A DNA stretch of 15,683 nt from positions 1-15,683 of the forward strand of contig JAZUQQ010000003.1 of NCBI GenBank assembly GCA_045605765.1, written 5' to 3'. This document shows positions 1 through 6,895 of this stretch, in pieces. A model generated the notes under the pieces. It made no database searches. It worked only from the letters and a program-made list of their open reading frames with translations, and was not told the origin of the DNA. This DNA comes from SIG672 sp045605765. GTDB taxonomy: Bacteria; Bacillota; Clostridia; Oscillospirales; CAG-272. The position numbers were made by a program, and so were the translations under genes. Every line of letters starts with the position of its first letter. Within the stretch, counting starts at the first letter, position 1.

Positions 1-232
1 GTGCACTCTGTGGATAACTCTGTGGAAAACTCAGCGCCCCGTGGTGGAAATGTTGATAACCGCTCTTTGTACATCGCACTATACCGCAATATTTGAGCAC
101 TTTTGGCCAGTTTCGGGATTCGGGCTATATGTCAATTGTTGATAACTTTGCGGCTGGCTTTGGGATTGTTGATAACTTCCGTTGTTTTGGGTTTTGGCGG
201 CGGTTTCGGGCCTTGGCGATGTTGATAACTTC
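1..232. repeat. Left inverted terminal repeat
   Basis: This stretch is the reverse complement of 15375-15606: position p pairs with 15607-p. By eye only three of 232 positions differ (122, 126 and 179), all in the inner half; the outer 121 bases are identical. Long inverted repeats at both ends are expected of a linear genome copied by protein priming. The right end runs 77 bases past the paired region, so the left end of this window is probably incomplete rather than naturally shorter. The repeat holds five of the TGTTGATAAC/TGTGGATAAC boxes plus one TGTGGAAAAC variant. Confidence 0.93.
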
Positions 233-431
233 CGTTGTTTTGGGTTTTGGGTGCCGGTTTTCGGCGGCTTGTGGTTTGGGGATGTTGATAACTTCGGGCT
301 TTTGTGGTTTTTGTGTCGGGGATTGTGGATAACTTCCGGCTTTGGCTGGCTTTGTTGTGTCCGGGACGTGTTGATAACTTCCGCATTTCTCCCTTTTATA
401 ATGTGAATAACTATTGACGTTTGTTGATAAC
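9..431 (+). repeat. Array of DnaA-box-like 10-mers, left end
   Basis: The consensus is TGTKGATAAC. TGTTGATAAC lies at 51-60, 137-146, 167-176, 220-229, 283-292, 369-378 and 422-431. TGTGGATAAC lies at 9-18 and 324-333, TGTGAATAAC at 402-411 and a variant TGTGGAAAAC at 21-30. On the opposite strand TGTGGATAA and TGTGAATAA read TTATCCACA and TTATTCACA, exact matches to the bacterial DnaA box TTATNCACA; the TTATCAACA copies differ at one position. Steps between starts run from 12 to 86 bp, with no fixed period. A 31-bp direct repeat (167-197 and 220-250) embeds two of the boxes. Confidence 0.85.
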
Positions 432-442
432 TTGTGTATACT
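414..442 (+). promoter_or_regulatory. Main left promoter, sigma-A type
   Basis: TTGACG at 414-419 and TATACT at 437-442 are separated by exactly 17 bp. This is the best match to the vegetative promoter consensus in the window, and it stands just upstream of the holin ribosome binding site. A TGTTGATAAC box (422-431) occupies the spacer and a TGTGAATAAC box (402-411) abuts the -35, so a protein bound to these boxes would be placed to block or alter RNA polymerase. It would drive the lysis and structural genes. Confidence 0.75.
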
Positions 443-466
443 GAAATCAGAAAGGAGGGTTTGCAC

Positions 467-730
467 ATGGAAATGATTTTGAACGTTATTCAAACCGTAG
501 GCTTTCCGATTGCGTGCTGCGTGTTCCTGGGGTATTATCTCAAAAAACAGAGTGACGAATACCGGGAAGACGTTCGCAGCCTTACGGAAAAACACGAAAA
601 ATCGATGACGGAAATAACGTCGAAATACGAAGCGGCCATAGCGCGTTCAAGCGCTTCGATAGACCGTATTACTAAAGTGTTAACCGCTCTGGAAACTAAA
701 ATTGACGGAAAGGAGGAAAAGACACCGTGA
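467..730 (+). CDS. Holin, UviB/BhlA-like small membrane protein
   Basis: An 87-aa protein from the ATG at 467; an upstream in-frame ATG at 434 is rejected because it lies inside the promoter -10 region and lacks a ribosome binding site, whereas AAAGGAGGG (451-459) sits 7 bases before 467. Residues about 3-25 form one hydrophobic membrane segment ending in GYYLKK. The remainder is a highly charged, helical, probably coiled-coil tail (residues 30-75, rich in Lys, Glu, Ser and Thr). This layout matches the BhlA/UviB holin-like family of Gram-positive phages and bacteriocin loci. It would form lesions in the cytoplasmic membrane that release the endolysin encoded next. Its stop overlaps the next start (GTGA, 727-730), indicating translational coupling. 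Confidence 0.72.
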   Translation: MEMILNVIQTVGFPIACCVFLGYYLKKQSDEYREDVRSLTEKHEKSMTEITSKYEAAIARSSASIDRITKVLTALETKIDGKEEKTP

Positions 731-1206
731 CGGAATCTTATATGCTTTTAAGAAACGCATTCAAGCTTTATGTGAACCGTTTTCGGTTTATTTATTTCTA
801 CGGCGCGAAGGGCGAACTAATGACTGAACCGGTCATGAATCAGTTAATTGAAACATACCCGGAATTCTACGCTAAATATTCGCCCGAACAGATTGCCGAA
901 ATTAAAGAAAAAGCGCGTGGAAAAATCGGCCTGGACTGCAGCGGATTTATAACGCAGATTTCCGGAATTTATGGCAATAGCGCCATGCTCTGGGAGAAAT
1001 GCGTAAACAAAACAACGCCGCGGGAAGGCGTCGCCGGTTCAATGCTGTATAGAAAGGGCCATGTAGGCATTGATATCGGTTATGGATATGAAATGGAACT
1101 CGGCCGCGTAAACTCAACGTTTGAAATCAATAAGATTTCCGAACGTGATTTTGTTTCTTCCGGTCAATTACCTTATTACGATTATGGAAAGGCGGTCAAC
1201 TATTAA
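727..1206 (+). CDS. Endolysin, NlpC/P60-type cysteine peptidase
   Basis: A 159-aa protein with a GTG start, chosen because GGAAAGGAGG lies just upstream and the start overlaps the holin stop. Residues 69-74 read LDCSGF, the nucleophile motif of NlpC/P60 and CHAP peptidases (Cys71). GHVGI places the general-base histidine at 112, and Glu122 or Glu124 in YEMELGR could be the third polar residue. These enzymes cut peptide bonds in peptidoglycan stems. There is no signal peptide and no recognisable separate wall-binding domain, so it should depend on the adjacent holin. An alternative is a virion-associated wall hydrolase used at entry, but pairing with the holin favours lysis. It is unusual for the lysis genes to come first after the left end. 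Confidence 0.8.
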   Translation: MTESYMLLRNAFKLYVNRFRFIYFYGAKGELMTEPVMNQLIETYPEFYAKYSPEQIAEIKEKARGKIGLDCSGFITQISGIYGNSAMLWEKCVNKTTPREGVAGSMLYRKGHVGIDIGYGYEMELGRVNSTFEINKISERDFVSSGQLPYYDYGKAVNY

Positions 1207-1556
1207 TGCCAAAACAGGAAATTTATGAGATTATCAAAAAGCGTTTCGGAACGTCTGATGAAGACCTGGCCGATCTCGGCGTGATTATGGACGCTCTCGA
1301 CGGAATCGACCGAGCGGAAACGCTGGAACAGCAGATTGCAAACATGACGCTTGAACATGACAGGGAATTGAAAGACCTGGACAACAAATGGCGCGACCGT
1401 TACCGTGAACGTTTTTTCACCGGTGATTCCGATATAACGGATGTTATCGACAAGTTGGAAAATGATCCGGAGACGATCGAAGACCAGACAGACATTACAA
1501 TCGATGAATACTTAGAAAGATTAGATGAAAAGGGGGTTTATCACAATGCCGACTAA
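1206..1556 (+). CDS. Probable scaffolding protein, acidic coiled-coil
   Basis: A 116-aa, strongly acidic protein whose start overlaps the preceding stop by one base (TAATG). Residues about 35-70 (ETLEQQIANM onward) look like a coiled coil, followed by an acidic tail with several Asp/Glu-Thr/Ile pairs. No catalytic motif is visible. Its position directly before the major capsid gene, its size and its helical acidic nature match the scaffold slot of phi29 (gp7), which guides prohead assembly and leaves before or during packaging. I recognise no sequence motif specific to gp7, so the call rests on synteny and composition. The end overlaps the capsid gene by 11 bases, so the capsid ribosome binding site lies within this gene. 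Confidence 0.55.
   Translation: MPKQEIYEIIKKRFGTSDEDLADLGVIMDALDGIDRAETLEQQIANMTLEHDRELKDLDNKWRDRYRERFFTGDSDITDVIDKLENDPETIEDQTDITIDEYLERLDEKGVYHNAD
1528..1536 (+). promoter_or_regulatory. Ribosome binding site deciding the capsid start
   Basis: AAAAGGGGG ends 9 bases before the ATG at 1546, so translation should begin there and not at the in-frame ATG at 1525, which precedes the site. It is one of a recurring AAGGGGG class in this genome, which differs from AAGGAGG by one A-to-G change that still pairs with the 16S tail as a G-U wobble. Confidence 0.7.
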
Positions 1557-2916
1557 CAGATGGGACAATTACGTTGCTATGCTGAACGCTATTCGAAATG
1601 AAGCGTCGCAGCGCTATTCTAATGCGGTACCGTCCGCCGATGGCACCGTTGAAAATTTAAAGACAATCGGCGCGGTTATCACGTCAAACCAGGCGTTTGC
1701 TAACGAATGGCTGGACGCGCTTTATAACCGTATCGCAATCACGCGCGTTCTGACGATGGACGCGTGGCGGAATCCGCTTCGTGATTTCAAACGCCGGCTT
1801 GAATACGGGGAAAGTTACCTCGAAGTTGCAATGCACCTGAATTCCGTTTATACCCGGGACTATGCAAACGCGAAGGATAACATTTTCAATATTTACACGC
1901 CGGGCGTGGAATCTTCACTCTATCATGTAAATTCCGAGTTTTTCTATCCTGCGTCCGTGCTGCCGGCGGAAATCAGAAAGGCGTTCCTGTCGTTTGAAGC
2001 GCTCGACGATTTTGTAAACCAGATCATCAATAATGTTTACCGCACCATGGAGTATGACGAATATAACGCCATGCTTTACTGTATTCTTGTTGCGGTTAAA
2101 AACGGTATGCCGGCGGTCGAAATCCCGGCCGTGTCCGCCGCAAACGCGCGCGAAATCGTTACCAGGGTAAAAGCTGCGTCTAACGAAATGGAATTTTTAA
2201 GCACGGATAAAAACATTTCAGGCGTTCCGGTTTACGCAGGAAAAGATGACCAGTATATTTTCCTGAATACCGCCCTGGATGCCGTCGTCGATGTAAACGT
2301 CCTCGCCCTTGCCTTTAATATGTCCGTCTCAGCCTTTAGCGGAAGAAGACGCCTGTTTTCGGATTTCTCTAAGATTGATTTCGACCGGCTTGACGTCCTG
2401 TTTGCAAACGATCCGCTTTATGAGCGCCCGTCAGACGCAGAAATTGCGGAGTTTGCGAAAATCCCGGCGTTCCTGATTTCCGGCGGATTCTTCGTTGCGT
2501 TCGATCAGTTTACCGAAATGTATTCGAACGAAAACGGCGCCGGCCCGTACCGGAATTATTTCCTCCATTGCGGCCGGATTTACTCGTATTCGAATTTTGC
2601 GCCCGGCGTCTACTTCGTAACCGGTGCCCAGTCGATCACTTCCGTTTCGATCGATCCGGCAACCGCTGAAATGGCGAAGGGTGACCTTGCGACCTTTAAG
2701 GCGGAAGTTGTCGCGGTCAATCTGGCTGACCCGCGCGTCGTCTGGTCTGTACCGCAGGCCGACGAGGACAAAGTACGGCTTGACACAATCGACGGACAGA
2801 CGGTTTCGGTTCGTCTTCTCGAAGCACTCGGTGTCGGCGAATCAATCACGCTTACGGCGACTTCCGTATTTGATAACACGAAGACCGCAACCGCTACCAT
2901 TTCACCGGAGACGTAA
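1546..2916 (+). CDS. Major capsid protein with C-terminal Ig-like domain, phi29 gp8-like
   Basis: A 456-aa protein, close to phi29 gp8 (448 aa). The first 360 or so residues are mixed alpha/beta and should form the HK97-fold shell. From about residue 364 (SVSIDPATAEM) to the end the sequence is a BIG2-type Ig-like domain: it has the typical ITSVSIDP entry strand, a VVWSV core strand, and the SITLTATSVFDNTKTATATI exit strands. A C-terminal BIG2 domain on the capsid protein is known from phi29 gp8, where it decorates the head surface. The gene follows the probable scaffold and precedes a fibre, the phi29 order 7-8-8.5. A hairpin follows the stop codon, which fits a need for capsid mRNA in excess of downstream genes. 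Confidence 0.85.
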   Translation: MPTNRWDNYVAMLNAIRNEASQRYSNAVPSADGTVENLKTIGAVITSNQAFANEWLDALYNRIAITRVLTMDAWRNPLRDFKRRLEYGESYLEVAMHLNSVYTRDYANAKDNIFNIYTPGVESSLYHVNSEFFYPASVLPAEIRKAFLSFEALDDFVNQIINNVYRTMEYDEYNAMLYCILVAVKNGMPAVEIPAVSAANAREIVTRVKAASNEMEFLSTDKNISGVPVYAGKDDQYIFLNTALDAVVDVNVLALAFNMSVSAFSGRRRLFSDFSKIDFDRLDVLFANDPLYERPSDAEIAEFAKIPAFLISGGFFVAFDQFTEMYSNENGAGPYRNYFLHCGRIYSYSNFAPGVYFVTGAQSITSVSIDPATAEMAKGDLATFKAEVVAVNLADPRVVWSVPQADEDKVRLDTIDGQTVSVRLLEALGVGESITLTATSVFDNTKTATATISPET

Positions 2917-2940
2917 TTCATTGTTTCATTTCATCCTTTT

Positions 2941-2967
2941 GGGCCTTTAGCGAAAAACTAAAGGCCC
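2941..2967 (+). terminator. Hairpin after the capsid gene, partial terminator
   Basis: GGGCCTTTAG (2941-2950) and CTAAAGGCCC (2958-2967) form a perfect 10-bp stem with a 7-base loop. The following stretch, GCTTTCCTT, is only partly T-rich. No convincing promoter lies between it and the next gene, so it probably attenuates rather than stops transcription, or stabilises the capsid message. Confidence 0.65.
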
Positions 2968-2998
2968 GCTTTCCTTAAATATAAAGGGGGTTTTACTC

Positions 2999-4459
2999 AT
3001 GCCGAAATTTGCTGATTCTTACAGACTTGAAAGAATTTACTTTGAAAAGCTGCGTTCTGATATTGACGTGGCAAAAAGCTATATCGACGCAGGCGCGACC
3101 GGCGAAGCGCTCGACACTCTGCGCGGGCTGGTAGACGTCGATGGCGCCGTTTTGCTGCTTTACCGGAATCTAGGCGAAATCTGGGCCGACTTAGCCGCGC
3201 AGATTCAGAAAACAAAAGAAGCGCTTGACGACCTTATTAAAACGGTTGACGACTACCACAAAGAACTTAACGAGAAGATCGATGAAGTAAACAATTACCT
3301 GATTCGCCTTATTAACGCGCTCGAAGATCGTGTTATAGCGCTTGAAGCGGAAACTAAGGTAAAATATGCTGGCCTTATTTACGATTCAACCGGTGACGAA
3401 TATTCGATTGAAATTGACGGCGAAACGCTGACTTTTAGCGAAGCTGCGGCGCTTGTCAATTACCCGCATTTACTTATTCTTGTAGATGAACAGGGAAATT
3501 ATTACTACCCGCGGAAGACAGAAACCGGCGCTATCGAATGGGAAAACAGTACGATCGATAACGGCGACTATACGGAGAACGTAATTACTTTCGACGCGTC
3601 CGGCGTCACAAAGGCCGAAAACACGATTGTAATTCCGGAATATACCGCCGGAACGGGTATTGATATCACCGGTTATGAAATCTCTGTAGACACCGACGTT
3701 ATCCAGGAAAAATTAACCGCCGGGCAGAATATCCAGATTTCCGCACAAAACGTTATTAGCGCGACCGATACGACATATTCAGCCGGAGTCGGAATTGATA
3801 TTGATAACAGTAATGTGATTTCCGCAGATTTTAACGAAGTACAGGCGAAATTAACGGCGGGTAGTGGGATTTCAATTGATCCGGATACGAACGAAATTAG
3901 TAATACGGCTCAGGGCGTAACATATAGAGCAGGAAATAACATTGAAATAACAAATGATGTAATTTCAACAAAGGCAAGCGGAATTATGACCACATTTGGT
4001 TCCCTTTATGATCTCGGTATGCTTGCTAATATTAGTGTCGGAAATTTCTATAACACTCGTAGTACACCAGTTTTTAATTTGTACCCGAGACAAAATATTT
4101 TTCCGGAAGGAACACTGAAAAGAAATTATTTTTATCGGATAAGGTTTTCCGATAGTTATAGCTTATCAAATTTATCGTTTAGAGGGTACGGTATATTACA
4201 CATTCCCTTAATGATACAAGGAACTAAAGGTAGTAACACAATTACAGCTATGGTTGAAAATATTTTAATCCCTTTTATTTCAGAAGGTAATACATTAAGA
4301 TTTTTGAATTATCAAAAACACATTGATTTTACAGCGTTTATTGATGCTTTTGATAATGTAACAAGAATATTTATTGAATCAATTTATGCTATCGGTATTT
4401 GTAGCGCAGCCGGTCAATTACCTTTACCCGGAATCTATGAATTATCTCAAACAGATTAA
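2999..4459 (+). CDS. Fibre / receptor-binding protein with coiled-coil stalk and beta repeats
   Basis: A 486-aa protein preceded by AAAGGGGG. Residues 1-55 would be the virion-anchoring part. Residues about 58-118 are a long heptad coiled coil (LGEIWADLAAQIQKTKEAL onward), suggesting a trimer. Residues about 215-325 hold five degenerate repeats of roughly 20 residues with pattern Y/L-x-AG-x-GI-x-I-(x)n-IS, typical of beta-rich phage fibre shafts. The last 155 residues, starting near SGIMTTFGSL, have no recognised motif and probably form the receptor-binding tip. Its place right after the capsid gene equals that of the phi29 head fibre gp8.5, but it could be a tail appendage. The DNA of the tip is visibly more A/T-rich than the rest of the gene, suggesting module exchange. 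Confidence 0.7.
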   Translation: MPKFADSYRLERIYFEKLRSDIDVAKSYIDAGATGEALDTLRGLVDVDGAVLLLYRNLGEIWADLAAQIQKTKEALDDLIKTVDDYHKELNEKIDEVNNYLIRLINALEDRVIALEAETKVKYAGLIYDSTGDEYSIEIDGETLTFSEAAALVNYPHLLILVDEQGNYYYPRKTETGAIEWENSTIDNGDYTENVITFDASGVTKAENTIVIPEYTAGTGIDITGYEISVDTDVIQEKLTAGQNIQISAQNVISATDTTYSAGVGIDIDNSNVISADFNEVQAKLTAGSGISIDPDTNEISNTAQGVTYRAGNNIEITNDVISTKASGIMTTFGSLYDLGMLANISVGNFYNTRSTPVFNLYPRQNIFPEGTLKRNYFYRIRFSDSYSLSNLSFRGYGILHIPLMIQGTKGSNTITAMVENILIPFISEGNTLRFLNYQKHIDFTAFIDAFDNVTRIFIESIYAIGICSAAGQLPLPGIYELSQTD

Positions 4460-4473
4460 AGGGGTAAAACATT

Positions 4474-5901
4474 ATGCCAACCGCAATAAACACAACAGTA
4501 AAAGTCTATAAAGGAATCCCGCTGATTAAAGGCGGAACCGAAGTCCTTTATCTCTCAGGCGCGGCGGCGGATGGTGTGCTTTCCGGCGCTGCGTCCGCCG
4601 TGCTGACATATTCGCAGTATTATTATACCAGGGAAAACCGCGGCTATATTCAGATAGACGACGTTATCGGAAATCTGGAAGGGGCAAACTATATCGGGTT
4701 CCAGAACGCCAGCCACGGCGGCAAATGGTATTTCGGGTTCATTGATGAAATCGTGTACATTAACGATAACTGTACGGAAATCCGTTTCACGATTGACCCG
4801 TTTACTACCTTTATCGGTGATACACAGAAACGTGACTATGTTTATGTGAAAAGGAATTCGCCGACATTAACAACGCGTACTATGCCATATTTTCATACGG
4901 ATGATTACCAGCTGCCGTCGTGCAAATATACTTTTCAGAATCTCGGCGAATTAAACTATACCGCGCAAATCGGCGTAGTATATTTTGCGAGCGCGTCAAC
5001 AAATGGGACCGGTCTTTTACTCGGAACCGGAATTAAAACCGGCGTTTTGTCGCAGGCGATAATTGAAGATATACAGCAAAATGGCGGCGTGATAATCGGC
5101 GCCTATACTTGCCCGTCCGGCTGGGCTACGGGAAATATACAGATTACGGACGCGCTCAGTGATTTTACCGTTAATCCTTTTGTTGGGATTACAGCAACAA
5201 ACGAAAAACTTAAAAGCGGCGTCTATACGAAGTTAGCGGTTACCGGAAACAGTGAAACGAAATATTATAATATAGAAGATTTCGACAATCCGGAAAGTAT
5301 TACATTTGGATGTAACCGGCTTATGATTCCTTGTCCGTCTGTATTTATTTACCCGAAGAACTACAAGGGCCGTGCGAATAATCTTGCGGAGGGGTTTTTG
5401 TGCAAATTCCCGTCGCTGCCGATAACCGCGAACGCCGTTTATACGAACCAGCAGCGAATCAGCGAACTTGTCAGCGCCGGGGCCGGTTTATTTGGCGGCG
5501 CGGCGTCCGGTGCGAACTTCGGGCCTATTGGAGCGGTTCTCGGCGGGTTCGCCGGCGCGGTGGCGCCGATGGTAAAAGGCGCGTTTACCGAATACGTTTC
5601 AATGCGTTTTGAGCCTCCGGCCGTAATAGGACACGGCGAACCGATTGTAGACGGTCAGTTTAATTTAAGGATCGGATTTAACACTATTCAGCCGACGGAT
5701 CAGTGTATAGCACGAATTGACGATTATTTAACACGTTTCGGCTGGGAATGGAATTACGTCGAATCCGCTGCGCGCATTTCCGTTCGGCGTGATAAAGATT
5801 ATTTACAAACCGGCGAACCATTTGTATATGGTTCACTGGCAGACGCCGAACTGAATGCACGGATTATGAACGGTATCAGAATACGGTTACAGTTACCGTA
5901 A
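4474..5901 (+). CDS. Tail knob protein, phi29 gp9-like
   Basis: A 475-aa protein with AAAGGGG upstream. It is rich in beta strands and aromatic residues in its first 320 residues. At about residues 330-372 it has a Gly/Ala-rich, strongly hydrophobic stretch (LVSAGAGLFGGAASG onward) and then returns to a soluble beta-rich domain. This matches phi29 gp9, whose long hydrophobic loops plug the tail tube and insert into the host membrane at infection to make a channel for DNA. Phi29 gp9 is 599 aa, so this version is shorter. Placement between fibre and portal follows the phi29 order 9-10-11. The hydrophobic segment is too glycine-rich and internal to be a signal or an ordinary anchor. Confidence 0.8.
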   Translation: MPTAINTTVKVYKGIPLIKGGTEVLYLSGAAADGVLSGAASAVLTYSQYYYTRENRGYIQIDDVIGNLEGANYIGFQNASHGGKWYFGFIDEIVYINDNCTEIRFTIDPFTTFIGDTQKRDYVYVKRNSPTLTTRTMPYFHTDDYQLPSCKYTFQNLGELNYTAQIGVVYFASASTNGTGLLLGTGIKTGVLSQAIIEDIQQNGGVIIGAYTCPSGWATGNIQITDALSDFTVNPFVGITATNEKLKSGVYTKLAVTGNSETKYYNIEDFDNPESITFGCNRLMIPCPSVFIYPKNYKGRANNLAEGFLCKFPSLPITANAVYTNQQRISELVSAGAGLFGGAASGANFGPIGAVLGGFAGAVAPMVKGAFTEYVSMRFEPPAVIGHGEPIVDGQFNLRIGFNTIQPTDQCIARIDDYLTRFGWEWNYVESAARISVRRDKDYLQTGEPFVYGSLADAELNARIMNGIRIRLQLP

Positions 5902-5914
5902 AAAGGGGGTACAA

Positions 5915-6895
5915 ATGGCACGAAGCAAACGCGGCTTTGTTATGAGTAAAAAGAAACTCGAAGCAAAGCTAAAGAATGAACAGACTTTTGCCCAGTATTT
6001 CAACAACCTGCGGACAATCTCGGAATCCTCATTTTTATATGAAGGGTTGCCGGAAACGATAGACCCGGCGTATTTGGAAAAAGTTTTATTTCAGTACGGC
6101 ATGGCAGCCGTTTTTGAAGAACCGGACGTCGGTTTAGTGTGTCTTCCGTGCGTACAGGCCGGCGGCTTTGATATCTACGGCACGCCGGTAAACGTTCGTG
6201 CGTTTTCCGGTTATACGGGGTTCACAAGGCTTTTAAAGCATACGCCCTTTTCACTCGAACGCACGGAGTGCATTTTAATTTACAATTCCAACCGCGAGTT
6301 TTCGTCAGCCGTCTATAAAGGGACGCTAGGCGCGTTTTCGGAACGTCTGGCGAACGACGCCCGGACCGAAGATATAAATATCTATGCGCAGAGAACGCCG
6401 GTCGTTATTGTTGCGCCGGACGGTCAGGTAGAAACAATAATAAACACTATCGACCGTTATGAAAACTTCGGAAAATTGATAGTCGGTTATAAGGGTTTTG
6501 ACGCTGAATCAATCAAGGCTTTGAAGACAGAAGCGCCCTACGTCGCGAACCTGATAAACGAACACCGGACGCGCTTATGGAACGAAGCCCTTGGTTTTAT
6601 GGGGGTTTCTAACGTTTCAATCTACAAAAAAGAACGCGTTTCGACGGATGAAGTGGCGCGGTCGATGGGCGGCGCGATTGCGAACCGTAATGTGCGTCAG
6701 GGGCCGAGGGAACGCGCTATTGATAAAATTAACGAAAAGTGGGGCAAAAAGTACGGCTTCAAAGCAAGCGTCACTTTTAACGAATCACTTTTCGATCTGG
6801 AACCGCAAACCGGTTTAAATCTGCTTGGGTATAACGAAATGAATACCGGAACGGAACGCGCAGCAATCGAAAAAGGGGGAACAGGCAATGATTAA
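5915..6895 (+). CDS. Portal protein / upper collar connector, phi29 gp10-like
   Basis: A 326-aa protein (phi29 gp10 is 309 aa) with AAAAGGGGG upstream. The clearest family signature lies near residues 225-247: ALGFMGVSNVSIYKKERVST followed by DEV. It corresponds to the LGINNANLEKKERMVTDEV-type segment of phi29 gp10, which lines the crown and channel region. After it come the KINEKWGKKYG helix and the F-x-x-S-LFDLE terminal segment. Twelve copies should form the head vertex ring through which DNA is packaged, binding the ATPase outside and the lower collar below. The start codon is followed by a basic N-terminus (MARSKRGFVMSKKKLEAK), which in phi29 contacts the packaging RNA. The gene overlaps the next by 8 bases. 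Confidence 0.85.
   Translation: MARSKRGFVMSKKKLEAKLKNEQTFAQYFNNLRTISESSFLYEGLPETIDPAYLEKVLFQYGMAAVFEEPDVGLVCLPCVQAGGFDIYGTPVNVRAFSGYTGFTRLLKHTPFSLERTECILIYNSNREFSSAVYKGTLGAFSERLANDARTEDINIYAQRTPVVIVAPDGQVETIINTIDRYENFGKLIVGYKGFDAESIKALKTEAPYVANLINEHRTRLWNEALGFMGVSNVSIYKKERVSTDEVARSMGGAIANRNVRQGPRERAIDKINEKWGKKYGFKASVTFNESLFDLEPQTGLNLLGYNEMNTGTERAAIEKGGTGND

Noticed and set aside
371..402. Promoter TTGATA (371-376) with TATAAT (397-402)
   Set aside because: The spacer is 20 bp, too long, and a better promoter lies directly downstream.
93..406. Open frames in both strands across the left repeat (and equivalents at 15320-15680)
   Set aside because: They arise from the repetitive, A-poor box array, have repeated VDNF/LITS peptides, no ribosome binding sites, and appear at both ends because the DNA is an inverted repeat.
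137..431. CRISPR array made of TGTTGATAAC repeats
   Set aside because: Repeats are only 10 bp, spacing varies from 20 to 63 bp, spacers share sequence, and no cas gene is present.
9..431. Plasmid iteron origin
   Set aside because: No Rep-type initiator gene is seen; the polymerase is protein-primed and the array is mirrored at both ends of an inverted repeat.
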